33,932 nucleotides of DNA from GCA-1730015 sp964550655 (GTDB lineage: Bacteria > Pseudomonadota > Gammaproteobacteria > Granulosicoccales > Granulosicoccaceae): positions 1 through 33,932 of the forward strand of contig CAZKAQ010000031.1 in the NCBI GenBank assembly GCA_964550655.1, written 5' to 3'. This document shows positions 25,451 through 33,932 of this stretch, one piece after another. The position numbers were made by a program, and so were the translations under genes. Position 1 is the first letter of the stretch. The number at the start of each line of letters is the position of its first letter. The notes beneath the pieces are model-generated. The model saw nothing but the letters and a program-made list of their open reading frames with translations. It searched no databases and was not told where the DNA came from.

Positions 25451-26017
25451 CTATCCTATAACCGCCCGCAACACTGATAATCGCTCAAGCGGATCACTCA
25501 TACCCACCAGATCGTTACGCTCAGCAGCCGACATTGGTAAGAGCTCAATCAAACGGTTGCTTACCCATGCGGCATCGGTGAAATTTGAGTCGGTATACTC
25601 GACCAGCGGGCCAGTTTGATCCAATGCGCGCTGCAGTAAATCGGCGAGCTCCCGAAATTTTGATGGTATTGCAACCTGTTTATCATGTGGCAGCAATTCA
25701 ACCTCACCAATTAACAAGCCTTCAGAATTAGCAGTTGAATCTATAATGCGGAATCTCTGAATACCCTGCGTTACTATAACTAATAAACCGCTATCTTCAC
25801 GACTCCAGTCAACTATCTTTACCAGAGTTCCATAGGCAAAGGTTTTTGCAACCGCACCGACTTCTGCGCCACTTGCAATCAGACAGATACCAAATCCGCT
25901 ATCACTCTTCATACATGCGCTCACCATCGATAGATAGCGCGGCTCAAATATTCTCAGGGGAAGCTGGCCCCCGGGCAACACAATGCCTGAAAGGGGAAAC
26001 AACGGCAGCGTGCTCAT
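25451..26017 (-). CDS. LON substrate-binding domain protein
   Basis: The 188-residue protein resembles the N-terminal domain of Lon protease and nothing else. It opens with LPLFPLSGIVLPGGQLPLRIFEPRY, the family hallmark, and continues with GFGICLIASG and VGAVAKTFAYGTLVKIVDW. A helical C-terminus includes NRLIELLPMSAAERNDLVGMSDPLERL. There is no AAA+ ATPase or protease domain, so it is not a peptidase. Stand-alone LON-domain proteins are widespread in Gammaproteobacteria; their function is not established, and substrate binding or redox-linked roles have been guessed. It is convergent with argA. Upstream is a long A/T-rich non-coding stretch. Confidence 0.9.
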   Translation of the reverse strand: MSTLPLFPLSGIVLPGGQLPLRIFEPRYLSMVSACMKSDSGFGICLIASGAEVGAVAKTFAYGTLVKIVDWSREDSGLLVIVTQGIQRFRIIDSTANSEGLLIGEVELLPHDKQVAIPSKFRELADLLQRALDQTGPLVEYTDSNFTDAAWVSNRLIELLPMSAAERNDLVGMSDPLERLSVLRAVIG

Positions 26018-26564
26018 ATGCAGTTAGCTCTTTGCAAATCCATCAATACCATCAATTGCCTATTGCCCACAAAACGTAAAATAGTAATAGGGTGACAACC
26101 ACAAACACAGTTCCATCCTGCACTGTAAGCTTATTGCGAATACCATTATTTGTAAAACAATTTGTATATCTTATATTTTTATTATAAGGAGTAATGGATA
26201 GCTAAAAAGCTATCTGGCCAGCACAGTGGCAGGGGCGGTATATCTACGGCATTTTACAGTACTATCCAGTAATACCCGATAACATCCGGTGGCGTACTCT
26301 AAAGAATTTTGCCCGAGCAGTCAGATCAAACTTTCAATAGAAAGCCTCCGGACAAGAACATACTATTCGATCGAAGATATCTCAAAACTGTCTGCATTGA
26401 GAATTTAGACAGACTATAAAAGCAACAACAAGGGGATTTCAGGGCATACTGCAAACATGCCAGTGCTGCCAATAGATTATTCTTCAGTATTAAAAAAAAC
26501 GGGCCCTTTGCGGGCCCGTAGTGAACAACTTAGAGGCTGTACATAACAGCTCAATGGTTTTGGT
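26018..26564. other. intergenic region with small hairpin and terminator
   Basis: About 550 bp with no supported gene. At 26186-26191 AAGGAG is followed two bases later by ATG GAT AGC TAA, a three-codon frame. Overlapping it is a perfect 7-bp hairpin GATAGCT/AGCTATC (26197-26214). An A/T-rich stretch just upstream (26161-26185) could be a promoter. The right end (26491-26519) is the terminator of the OmpA-domain gene. Confidence 0.4.
26491..26519 (-). terminator. Rho-independent terminator of the OmpA-domain gene
   Basis: A perfect 8-bp stem, ACGGGCCC (26499-26506) and GGGCCCGT (26512-26519), has a 5-base loop. On the minus strand it is followed by a run of eight T. It lies about 45 bp after the minus-strand stop at 26565. 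On the plus strand there is no T run, so it acts leftward only. Confidence 0.93.
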
Positions 26565-28556
26565 CTAACGTGGATGCAGCACTACTTCTACGCGTCGATT
26601 CTGTTCTCTGCCCTCTACACTTTCGTTATCAGCAATCGGATTGAACTCGCCGTAACCTACAGCCGATAATCTACTTGCATCAACACCGTTGCCACTAAGA
26701 TACCGGACTGTAGAGGCTGCTCTGGCAACACTAAGCTCCCAGTTACTCTTGAAGGTACGCGCCAGTACCGGACCAATAGGTACGTTATCAGTGTGCCCTT
26801 CAACCCGGATGTCATAGTCCGTGAAGCTTGAGACTTTGGATCCTACAATGGCAAGAACATTCTGACCGGATTCACTCAGGTTTGAACTACCAGTGCGGAA
26901 CAGACTGCCACTCGCAACTCGAATGCCGATGGTATTATCGTTTCTGACACCGACAGATGCATTAGCAACGCCACCACTATCCAGATCGCTCTGCAGGGTT
27001 GCCGCTATGCCTTCGGCCTTTTGTCGTTCCTGAAGTAATGCATCTTCGGATAAGAGCTTACCCTCCTTTAACTCCTCGATTTTACTAAATGCGTTGCTCA
27101 ACTGACTTTCCGCGTTGCTTAGCTTGCTACGCAGCGAATCCAGCTCGCTTTGAGCCGCATCACGTGACTGACTGATAGATGCAAGCTGGCTATTCAAGTC
27201 GGTCATCTTGGTTTGAATACCGGACACCTGGCCTTCCAGCTCTTCAGATTGCTGGCTGCTTACCCGAAGCTCTTCTTTTGTAGCCGCAAGTTCTGCTTTC
27301 GCAGTGTCAAGCTCTGCCTGCACTGCTGCCTGCTGNNNNNNNNNNNNNNNNNNNNNNNNNNNNNNNNNNNNNNNNNNNNNNNNNNNNNNNNNNNNNNNNN
27401 NNNNNNNNNNNNNNNNNNNNNNNNNNNNNNNNNNNGCAACTTCTGTATTCAGTGAGTCTATCTGACCAGTGAGTTCTGACGTATTACTCTCCGCAGACGC
27501 TTTGAATGCATCCATTTCACTGCTGAGCGCATTCTTTTCTGTATCCAGCGCGGCAACTTTCTCTGTCAGTGTATCGCGCTCAACAACAAGGTCTTCTATC
27601 TCAGCTTGCTTGGCTGATATTTCTGCGTTCAGGGCTTCTTTTTGAGCTGTTAAATCCACCGTCTGCTGAGTCAGCTCGGCATTCTTACCAGTTAAAAGCT
27701 CATTGTCTGATTTTACGCCTACAACTTCACCAGCCACCTTTGAAAGCTCAGTCTCCAGTCCGGATATTTTCGCTTCCGAAGAAGCCTGCAAACCGGCATA
27801 GGACTGGTTAAGCTTATTGAATGCAGCAAGTCCTTCAGAGCTGCCGAGTCTATCGACCTCAGCCGCGAGTTGATCACGCTCTGCGCCCAGGCCATCGAGT
27901 TTGGCAAGCAGTTCATCACGTTCTGTTGTCAGAGCGCTGTGTTCTGAAAGCATACTGGCCGAGCGTTCATCGATCTCACTGACACGCACCTGTAATGCGT
28001 CACGCGCAGTTGACAGCTCTCCAATTTCAGCTGCAAAACCGGCGGTTGTGTTTCCGCCTTCCTGAGCCTTGGCACGCAACGCAGCAATTTCTTCAACCGA
28101 GGCAGCTTTAATGGCTTCAAGCTCCGCTATAGCGGCATTTTTCTCGTCAATCTGCGCCTGCAGGTCTGCGCTATTCGCTAAAGCTGTTTCCTGGTCGGCA
28201 TTTGCCGCCTCAAGCGCCTCTACTTTGGCCTGCCACTCGGCGATGGTCGACTCCTGCTCTCCGACCGCAGCCTTCAAGCCGGCAATCTCTTCTTCGTAGC
28301 CAGTGATTTTTGTGTTGGATGATTCTAGATCAGCCTGCACCGTTTCAAGCGATGCTGCAGACATGCTCAAACGCTCAATTTCTTCATTCTGGCTACAACT
28401 CTTACCGGTAACGCCTACGGCCAACAGACCGATCAGGCCGGCAGCGCCATATTTGACAGACTTGCGCAGATTAGACTCGTCAGGGAGCAGGTGGCGGTCT
28501 CTAATGTCTTCTTTATAGGCCGCGTGACCGTCGTTATTGTTTTGATTATCTACCAT
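26565..28556 (-). CDS. coiled-coil envelope protein with C-terminal OmpA domain (gap-interrupted)
   Basis: The product has a short cytoplasmic N-terminus, one membrane helix (about residues 35-51, GAAGLIGLLAVGVTG), a long alanine/glutamate-rich coiled coil (from about residue 55 across the gap to about 530), and a C-terminal OmpA/MotB peptidoglycan-binding domain of about 125 residues. The OmpA domain has the motifs VEGHTDNVPIG and NWELSVARAASTVRYL. Anchored in the inner membrane, it would reach the peptidoglycan across the periplasm. The reading frame crosses 100 Ns at 27336-27435, so its true length and internal repeats are unknown. A strong ribosome binding site (AGAGGA) lies just upstream, next to a perfect hairpin. 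Exact role unknown; it may tether the envelope or act as a scaffold. Confidence 0.75.
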   Translation of the reverse strand: MVDNQNNNDGHAAYKEDIRDRHLLPDESNLRKSVKYGAAGLIGLLAVGVTGKSCSQNEEIERLSMSAASLETVQADLESSNTKITGYEEEIAGLKAAVGEQESTIAEWQAKVEALEAANADQETALANSADLQAQIDEKNAAIAELEAIKAASVEEIAALRAKAQEGGNTTAGFAAEIGELSTARDALQVRVSEIDERSASMLSEHSALTTERDELLAKLDGLGAERDQLAAEVDRLGSSEGLAAFNKLNQSYAGLQASSEAKISGLETELSKVAGEVVGVKSDNELLTGKNAELTQQTVDLTAQKEALNAEISAKQAEIEDLVVERDTLTEKVAALDTEKNALSSEMDAFKASAESNTSELTGQIDSLNTEVXXXXXXXXXXXXXXXXXXXXXXXXXXXXXXXXXXQQAAVQAELDTAKAELAATKEELRVSSQQSEELEGQVSGIQTKMTDLNSQLASISQSRDAAQSELDSLRSKLSNAESQLSNAFSKIEELKEGKLLSEDALLQERQKAEGIAATLQSDLDSGGVANASVGVRNDNTIGIRVASGSLFRTGSSNLSESGQNVLAIVGSKVSSFTDYDIRVEGHTDNVPIGPVLARTFKSNWELSVARAASTVRYLSGNGVDASRLSAVGYGEFNPIADNESVEGREQNRRVEVVLHPR
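27336..27435. other. assembly gap (100 N)
   Basis: Exactly 100 undetermined bases lie inside the coiled-coil part of the OmpA-domain gene. A round 100 is a common placeholder for a gap of unknown size, so the frame and length across it are not measured. Repetitive heptads may have caused the break. Confidence 0.98.
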
Positions 28557-28570
28557 AAAATTTTCCTCTT

Positions 28571-28595
28571 AAGAACTCTTAAGTCAAGAGTTCTT
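28571..28595 (-). promoter_or_regulatory. 10-bp hairpin beside the OmpA-domain ribosome binding site
   Basis: AAGAACTCTT (28571-28580) and AAGAGTTCTT (28586-28595) are perfectly complementary around a 5-base loop. On the minus-strand mRNA the hairpin ends directly before AAGAGGAAAATTTT and the ATG, so the ribosome binding site is adjacent. The octamer CTTAAGAG occurs twice, allowing an alternative pairing that could include the site. Post-transcriptional control is inference. Confidence 0.5.
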
Positions 28596-28757
28596 TTGAA
28601 TTAAGTCAGGCCTGAACAAGCAACAGAGTACGCTGGTGGTACCGGCTGAAACGTTGGTATGTCATCCTAAACCAGTGAGCGCATTATAACCCCAAGCAAT
28701 CGCACATTGCCCATCGGATCAAGTCAAATTTGGTTAACCATCTGCCTGTGAGGAATT

Positions 28758-29507
28758 TCAGCACACTTTGCGGATGCGAAACTTCTGCGCCGACCGGCGG
28801 CTTGTCGGGTACCCGACAAGTGCATCGTCGAGCCGTGCCCGCAGGGTTGAGCGCGGTATATCCAGCGGCAAAAACACACCCACACAGTTTCCGTAAGACG
28901 CAAGCGTAAACCCGTAACGGCAGTCTTCACTGCCATCAATAGCTTCCAGCCAGGCTGCACCACTGGCGCGAAACTGCGCCGGATCTTCAAAATTGACAAT
29001 CAACGTACCATCAGTTCGCAACAACTTTCGCAATGATCGAAACCAGGCCGCAGACGCCTCAGCCACACGCACCGGCTCACCATCCTGCTCAGTGAAAAGA
29101 TCTTCAATGACAACATCGAACCCGGGCCCACTATAAGACTCGACCCACTTGATTGCGTCGGCGACAACTAACTCCACATTGCGCTGCCTGACTCCAAAGT
29201 GTTCTCTTGCGATTTTGATGTGCATCGGGTCAAGTTCAACACCGACCAGCTGATCTATCTGGAAAAACGTCAAATACTGGCGGATCACAGCCCCGCCACC
29301 GACGCCAAGCAACAAGACTCTTTTAATAGAGCCTTCAGGCAGAAACAAAGATGGAATAAACAGCAAGTCCCAGACGCCGCCAGACAACGGTCGCGATTCA
29401 TTCCATTGACTGTGAAATACCTTGTTTTTGTACAGCCTTACCGAGCCACCCGCAGACCTGACCTGATAGTGGTTGTCGTCAACGTGCGTCTCCCAGACTA
29501 GTGCCAT
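28758..29507 (-). CDS. spermidine-synthase-like SAM-binding protein
   Basis: The 249-residue protein shows the Rossmann methyltransferase fold of the spermidine/spermine synthase family. It has an N-terminal strand region (WETHVDDNHYQVRSAGG), the SAM loop VLLLGVGGGAVIRQYL, VGVELDPMHIKIAREHFG (acidic ribose contact), VVADAIKW and the active-site-like VVIEDLFTEQDG. True aminopropyltransferases have GGGDGG in the loop. Here it is GGGAV, and the Gln and Tyr residues that hold putrescine are not visible. So it is likely a family member of other function, not proven polyamine synthesis. It is divergent from mtaB with about 125 bp between them. No ribosome binding site is evident. Confidence 0.82.
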   Translation of the reverse strand: MALVWETHVDDNHYQVRSAGGSVRLYKNKVFHSQWNESRPLSGGVWDLLFIPSLFLPEGSIKRVLLLGVGGGAVIRQYLTFFQIDQLVGVELDPMHIKIAREHFGVRQRNVELVVADAIKWVESYSGPGFDVVIEDLFTEQDGEPVRVAEASAAWFRSLRKLLRTDGTLIVNFEDPAQFRASGAAWLEAIDGSEDCRYGFTLASYGNCVGVFLPLDIPRSTLRARLDDALVGYPTSRRSAQKFRIRKVC

Positions 29508-29632
29508 CGTGCAGAACCTGTCATTGACATAAAATTAAATTCCGGCAGATTCAAAGATAAAAACAAGCTTCGGATACTCTAAGTGAACAGCAACTGCTAC
29601 TATCGCACAACTCCCATCTTGCGACGCAATAA

Positions 29633-30916
29633 GTGAATATCCATCTCCGCGCACTCGGCTGCAGACTCAACGAAGCAGAGCTTGAAAGCTGGGCACTGGA
29701 GTTCCGTAGTGCCGGCCATCAACTCGTCAACAACGCCAGTGATGCGGACGTCACCGTGGTAAACACCTGTGCGGTTACTCAGGAAGCGGTTCGCAAGTCG
29801 CGCAAACTGATCAACCGGCTTCGTCGTGAAAGTCCGTACGGCAAACTGGTGGTCAGTGGTTGTGCGGTCTCAACCGGTGAAACAGGCAACGCGTCTGATC
29901 TTGGCATTGACCTGATAGTGGACAACAGTGAAAAGAAATCGCTGGTAAAAACGGTGACTGACACACTGCCAATCAGCATTATGCCCGAGGGAGCCACCCT
30001 GCCTGCAGAGTCAGCACTGTTTGCACGTAATCGCCAGCGTGCTTTTATTAAAATACAAGACGGTTGTCGTTACCGCTGTACCTATTGCATTGTCACTATG
30101 GCACGCGGCGAAGAACAAAGCCGACCACTAAACGCAATTATTGATGAAGTAAATCAACTCCACCAGCAAGGGATACAGGAGGTCGTTCTAACAGGCGTAC
30201 ATGTAGGAGGCTATGGTTCAGATATTCAAAGTAGTCTCACGGAGCTTGTCAAACAACTGCTGCAACAAACAGATATACCACGCATTCGTTTTGCTTCAGT
30301 AGAGCCGTGGGATCTCGGAGATAATTTTTTCACGCTATTCGAAAATCCGCGTCTGATGCCACACATGCATCTACCGTTACAAAGCGGATCCGACGCTATT
30401 CTGAGGCGCATGGCCAGGCGATGCAAAACATCAGAGTTTGCAACACTCGTATCTGAGGCCAGAGCAAGTGTACCCGGCTTTAATGTCACCACAGATATCA
30501 TTGTTGGCTTTCCAGGTGAGACCGAAACACATTGGCAAGAAAGCATCGACTTCATCGAAACAATCAGCTTCGGACATATACACGTATTCAGTTACTCTGC
30601 ACGTCAAGGCACCAAGGCTGCATCAATGGATGCACAAGTAGAAGACACTGTTAAAAAACAGCGCAGTGCAACGTTACGTGATATCGCAGAACGTCAACGC
30701 CGCGAGTTCATTGAACATCAGCTCGGCACTACAGCTCGCGTGCTGTGGGAAGGGCAAAACACTCGTGATAATAACGCTCAGGTGTTTGGCTATACGGAAA
30801 ACTATACGCGTGTTTGCACCACTGCTGACACCACCCCAGAAGCTGGCGGCATCATGAAATGCAGGCTCAACAAGTTAGAACAAAAAGGAAGATACGCACT
30901 GGTCGATTTGCTATAG
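29633..30916 (+). CDS. mtaB: tRNA t6A37 methylthiotransferase
   Basis: The 427-residue radical-SAM protein belongs to the methylthiotransferase family. It turns t6A37 into ms2t6A37 in ANN-decoding tRNAs. The N-terminal domain supplies C10 (LGCRLNEAE), C46 (VVNTCAVTQ) and C77 (VVSGCAV). The radical-SAM motif is DGCRYRCTYCIV (C145, C149, C152), and a TRAM-like C-terminus ends the protein. LGCRLNEAE and TCAVTxEAxRKSRKLIRR-like sequence fit MtaB rather than MiaB or RimO. The GTG at 29633 follows an in-frame TAA directly, so no longer start exists; I see no clear ribosome binding site. The neighbours are unrelated. Confidence 0.92.
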   Translation: MNIHLRALGCRLNEAELESWALEFRSAGHQLVNNASDADVTVVNTCAVTQEAVRKSRKLINRLRRESPYGKLVVSGCAVSTGETGNASDLGIDLIVDNSEKKSLVKTVTDTLPISIMPEGATLPAESALFARNRQRAFIKIQDGCRYRCTYCIVTMARGEEQSRPLNAIIDEVNQLHQQGIQEVVLTGVHVGGYGSDIQSSLTELVKQLLQQTDIPRIRFASVEPWDLGDNFFTLFENPRLMPHMHLPLQSGSDAILRRMARRCKTSEFATLVSEARASVPGFNVTTDIIVGFPGETETHWQESIDFIETISFGHIHVFSYSARQGTKAASMDAQVEDTVKKQRSATLRDIAERQRREFIEHQLGTTARVLWEGQNTRDNNAQVFGYTENYTRVCTTADTTPEAGGIMKCRLNKLEQKGRYALVDLL

Positions 30917-31222
30917 CCGATACTTCTGCGGATTGTGTCTATTGTTTATTGCAGGCAAGTAATCACCCTGCACAGAAAACTGGCATGCTGCAGTCTCGCG
31001 GTTCCGTATCACATTGAACTGAACCGCAGCAGAACATGACTGAGTATCATTTAGATTGAATTTAGAATTATACAAACCGTGTTGATATTGATTGCTGTAT
31101 AATTCTCATTGTGTAATTTTTACATTTACTCTATTCTTTTTAATAGTTGGGTTATTCCCGGATCCAGCCATTATTTATAGTCTTAAACGTCCGCTGACAA
31201 AGCGCAGACAAAAGAGAGCATT
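30917..31222. other. region upstream of aceE
   Basis: This 306-bp stretch holds no gene. It is A/T-rich, with a perfect -10 box TATAAT at 31098-31103; no good -35 lies at the usual spacing (TTGATA at 31082 is too close). I see no PdhR-type operator and no pdhR gene upstream of aceE. Confidence 0.4.
31098..31103 (+). promoter_or_regulatory. candidate -10 box of aceE
   Basis: TATAAT matches the sigma-70 -10 consensus exactly and lies about 120 bp before the aceE start, with TG two bases upstream. The -35 region is poor, so a helper factor or extended -10 recognition would be needed. Short matches of this kind are frequent in A/T-rich DNA. Confidence 0.3.
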
Positions 31223-33877
31223 ATGCGAGAACAGGATTCCGACCCACAAGAAACCCGTGAGTGGCTCGAGGCGCTGGAGGCGGTGATTGAACATGAAGGT
31301 CCCGAGCGTGCTCATTATCTTCTCGAGCAACTGATTGATCAGTCACGACGATCAGGCACCAACCTGCCTTACAGCGCATCGACAGCGTACATTAATACTA
31401 TTCCGCCACACCTTGAAGCCAGCAGTCCCGGCGATGCGGAAATCGAGCATAAACTTCGCTCAATGATTCGCTGGAACGCCACGGCGATGGTGATGCGGGC
31501 CAATCGTGATAATTCAGACTTGGGTGGTCACATTTCAAGCTTTGCCTCTGCGGCAACTTTATATGACGTTGGCTTTAATCACTTTTTCAGAGCACCAGGT
31601 CCGGACTCAGGTGGTGACCTGGTTTTTATTCAGGGTCATTCAGCACCTGGTATTTATGCACGCGCTTATCTTGAAGGCAGGCTCAGTGAAGAAGATCTGG
31701 ACAAATTCAGAAGAGAAGTAGATGGCAACGGCTTGTCTTCGTATCCACACCCGTATCTGATGCCCGACTTCTGGCAGTTCCCGACAGTATCAATGGGTCT
31801 GACTTCTATCATGGCGATCTATCAAGCCAGGTTTATGAAGTATCTGCACGATCGCTCTATGACAAAAACAGATAACCGTCAGGTGTGGGCATTCATGGGT
31901 GACGGTGAGATGGATGAGCCGGAATCTCTCGGTGCCATTTCACTTGCCGGTCGCGAAAAGCTCGACAACCTGACCTTTGTCATTAACTGCAACCTGCAAA
32001 GACTCGATGGCCCGGTAAGAGGCAACGGCAAAATTATCCAGGAACTCGAAGGTGTGTTCCGCGGCGCCGGATGGAATGTTATCAAAGTCATCTGGGGCTC
32101 GTACTGGGATCCGCTACTGGCAAAAGACCACGATGGCAAGCTAAAGCAATTGATGTTAGAAACAGTCGATGGTGAATACCAGAACTTTAAAGCCAAAGAC
32201 GGTGCCTATACCCGCGAGATGTTCTTCGGCAAGTACCCCGAAACCGCACAAATGGTTGCGAAGTTATCTGATGAAGATATCTGGCGCTTAAACAGAGGCG
32301 GTCACGATCCACACAAAATCTATGCGGCCTACCACGCAGCCACCCATCACAAAGGCCAGCCTACTGTTATTTTAATGAAGACTGTCAAAGGTTATGGCAT
32401 GGGTGAATCAGGTGAAGGCACCAACTCAACCCACCAACGCAAAAAAATGGCACTTGAATCATTGTTGAAAATGCGTGATCGATTCAACCTGCCACTCAAT
32501 GATGAGCAGGTAGAGAATCTCGAGTACTGCAAACCTGAAGCAGACAGTGAGCTCGCTAAATACATGAGTGAACGCCGCGAGGCACTGGGTGGCTTTCTGC
32601 CGCAGAGACAAAAGTTTGCAGCCCCCCTTGAAGTGCCGCCATTATCAGTTTTTGAGCCACTACTTAAAGACTCCGGTGACCGCGAGCTTTCAACCACAAT
32701 GGCTTTCGTTCGTATGCTCACGATTCTCACCAGAGACAAAAAAATCGGTCCCAACATCGTGCCGATTGTACCGGATGAAGCGCGTACTTTCGGTATGGAC
32801 GGTATGTTCCGACAGCTTGGCATCTACTCATCAGTAGGTCAGCTATACACACCGGAAGATCGTGATCAGGTCATGTTCTATAAAGAAGATAAAACCGGTC
32901 AAATACTCGAAGAAGGCCTCACCGAAGCGGGTGCTATGTCTTCATGGATAGCTGCAGCAACAGCCTACAGCACGCACGGCGTGAACATGATTCCGTTTTT
33001 CGTTTACTACTCCATGTTCGGATTCCAGCGAATTGGTGATCTGGCCTATGCCTCCGGCGATATGCGTTCGCGTGGTTTTATGATCGGCGGCACCGCAGGC
33101 CGCACCACCTTAAACGGCGAAGGCCTGCAGCACGAAGACGGACACAGCCATGTACTGGCCAGTACGATTCCAAACTGCGTTTGTTATGACCCGTGCTACG
33201 CCTATGAAATGGCAGTCATCATTCACGATGGTATGCGCCGCATGATGCAAAACCAGGAAGACGTCTTCTACTACATCACCGCGATGAACGAAAACTACCA
33301 GCATCCCGAAATGCCGAAAGGCATAGAAGAAGGCATCATCAAAGGCATGTACAAACTCAACAGCACAGCCACAAAAGCAAAGCTCAGGGTCAACCTGCTC
33401 GGCGCCGGCGTGATACTTCGCGAAGCAATTGCCGCTGCTGAAATGCTTGAGAAAGACTGGAAAGTCGGTAGTGACATCTGGAGTGTTACCAGCTTCACCG
33501 AGTTACGCGCTGATGGACTGAGAGCCACTCGCTGGAACAATCTCAACCCTGAAGCAGAGCCCAAAGTACCTTATGTAACTAAACTATTAAGTGAATACCC
33601 ACATCCGGTAGTAGCGACAAGCGATTACATGAAAATCCTGTCTGATGGACTACGTGAGTATATCGATGCGCCATTTAAAGTACTTGGGACTGATGGATTC
33701 GGACGTTCTGATACGCGTGAAAAGCTGCGTGATTTCTTTGAAGTAGACCGCCGCTACGTTGTAGTCGCTGCACTTAATACACTGAAAGAAGAAGGCAAGC
33801 TGAAGGCAAGCGTTGTTAACGACGCTATAAAGAAGTATGGACTAGACCCCGACAAATCAAATCCTGTCACGAGCTAG
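31223..33877 (+). CDS. aceE: pyruvate dehydrogenase E1 component, homodimeric
   Basis: The 884-residue protein is a full-length homodimeric E1p, close to E. coli AceE (887 residues). It decarboxylates pyruvate with thiamine diphosphate and passes the acetyl group to the lipoyl domain of E2. Seen: NRDNSDLGGHISSFASAA with His103, IQGHSAPGIYAR with His139, the thiamine-binding motif MGDGEMDEPES (226-235) with NCNLQRLDGPVRGNGK, MKTVKGYGMGESGEGTNSTHQ, and ending SDTREKLRDFFEVD. It is very likely first in an aceEF operon whose next gene is beyond the window; 55 bp of downstream sequence show no start. No regulator gene precedes it. Confidence 0.97.
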   Translation: MREQDSDPQETREWLEALEAVIEHEGPERAHYLLEQLIDQSRRSGTNLPYSASTAYINTIPPHLEASSPGDAEIEHKLRSMIRWNATAMVMRANRDNSDLGGHISSFASAATLYDVGFNHFFRAPGPDSGGDLVFIQGHSAPGIYARAYLEGRLSEEDLDKFRREVDGNGLSSYPHPYLMPDFWQFPTVSMGLTSIMAIYQARFMKYLHDRSMTKTDNRQVWAFMGDGEMDEPESLGAISLAGREKLDNLTFVINCNLQRLDGPVRGNGKIIQELEGVFRGAGWNVIKVIWGSYWDPLLAKDHDGKLKQLMLETVDGEYQNFKAKDGAYTREMFFGKYPETAQMVAKLSDEDIWRLNRGGHDPHKIYAAYHAATHHKGQPTVILMKTVKGYGMGESGEGTNSTHQRKKMALESLLKMRDRFNLPLNDEQVENLEYCKPEADSELAKYMSERREALGGFLPQRQKFAAPLEVPPLSVFEPLLKDSGDRELSTTMAFVRMLTILTRDKKIGPNIVPIVPDEARTFGMDGMFRQLGIYSSVGQLYTPEDRDQVMFYKEDKTGQILEEGLTEAGAMSSWIAAATAYSTHGVNMIPFFVYYSMFGFQRIGDLAYASGDMRSRGFMIGGTAGRTTLNGEGLQHEDGHSHVLASTIPNCVCYDPCYAYEMAVIIHDGMRRMMQNQEDVFYYITAMNENYQHPEMPKGIEEGIIKGMYKLNSTATKAKLRVNLLGAGVILREAIAAAEMLEKDWKVGSDIWSVTSFTELRADGLRATRWNNLNPEAEPKVPYVTKLLSEYPHPVVATSDYMKILSDGLREYIDAPFKVLGTDGFGRSDTREKLRDFFEVDRRYVVVAALNTLKEEGKLKASVVNDAIKKYGLDPDKSNPVTS

Positions 33878-33932
33878 CCTGCATTATTCATGAGGCGACC
33901 TGCGGATTTAGCTCTTTTGTCTTTATTTGTAG

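Noticed and set aside
16865..30916. rimO and mtaB as a possible duplication
   Set aside because: Both are methylthiotransferases, but their motifs assign them to separate conserved families with different substrates, so there is no recent duplication.
31082..31103. TTGATA and TATAAT as a full sigma-70 promoter before aceE
   Set aside because: The spacer is only 10 bp instead of about 17, so TTGATA cannot be the -35. Only the -10 was kept.
1..33932. CRISPR array, tRNA, rRNA, insertion sequence or prophage
   Set aside because: Scanning both strands by eye gave no regularly spaced repeats, cloverleaf-like genes, transposase motifs or phage structural genes.

Overview
The window looks like chromosomal DNA of a gammaproteobacterium, probably marine or uncultured. 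It carries a homodimeric AceE, a fused kinase/GNAT ArgA, RimO, MtaB and a UbiH-family hydroxylase. All of these are typical of Gammaproteobacteria, but I cannot name a genus. A run of exactly 100 Ns (27336-27435) marks a scaffold gap, so this is a draft or metagenome assembly. No rRNA, tRNA, CRISPR array, prophage or intact insertion sequence was found.

Region 1 (about 1-15000) is an accessory exopolysaccharide locus. It is visibly richer in A/T than the right half, especially 1-8800. It holds a secreted lyase-like protein (188-1138, -), a Wzy/WaaL-type polymerase or ligase (2025-3446, +), and a tight four-gene minus-strand operon: PLP aminotransferase, D-2-hydroxyacid dehydrogenase, ATP-grasp ligase and GT-C-like membrane protein (8701 down to 3902). 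Divergent from the operon are a small priming sugar-phosphate transferase and a PhyH-type dioxygenase (9064-10539, +). A bifunctional GDP-mannose enzyme (10974-12398, +) and a Wzc-type co-polymerase/tyrosine kinase (12479-14977, -) follow, converging on a shared terminator. Two gene remnants lie between these genes: an AraC-like C-terminus near 1519-1740 and a hexapeptide acyltransferase fragment at 10501-10773. No Wzx flippase or Wza exporter is present, so the system must be completed elsewhere.

Region 2 (about 15000-34000) is mostly conserved housekeeping. In order it holds a membrane J-domain protein, a small membrane protein, rimO, a Fur/PerR/Irr-like regulator convergent with a rubrerythrin, and a four-PDZ double-protease Deg protein coupled to a UbiH-like hydroxylase. 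Next come argA, a LON-domain protein, a coiled-coil OmpA-domain envelope protein interrupted by the gap, a spermidine-synthase-like protein, mtaB and aceE.

The most interesting parts are: (a) the aminotransferase/dehydrogenase/ATP-grasp/GT-C operon, which reads as a pathway that makes and attaches a hydroxy- or amino-acid decoration to the polysaccharide; (b) a bacterial HtrA protein with the architecture of yeast Nma111/plant Deg7, whose second protease domain has lost all three catalytic residues; and (c) a pair of near-identical 16-bp palindromes upstream of wzc.
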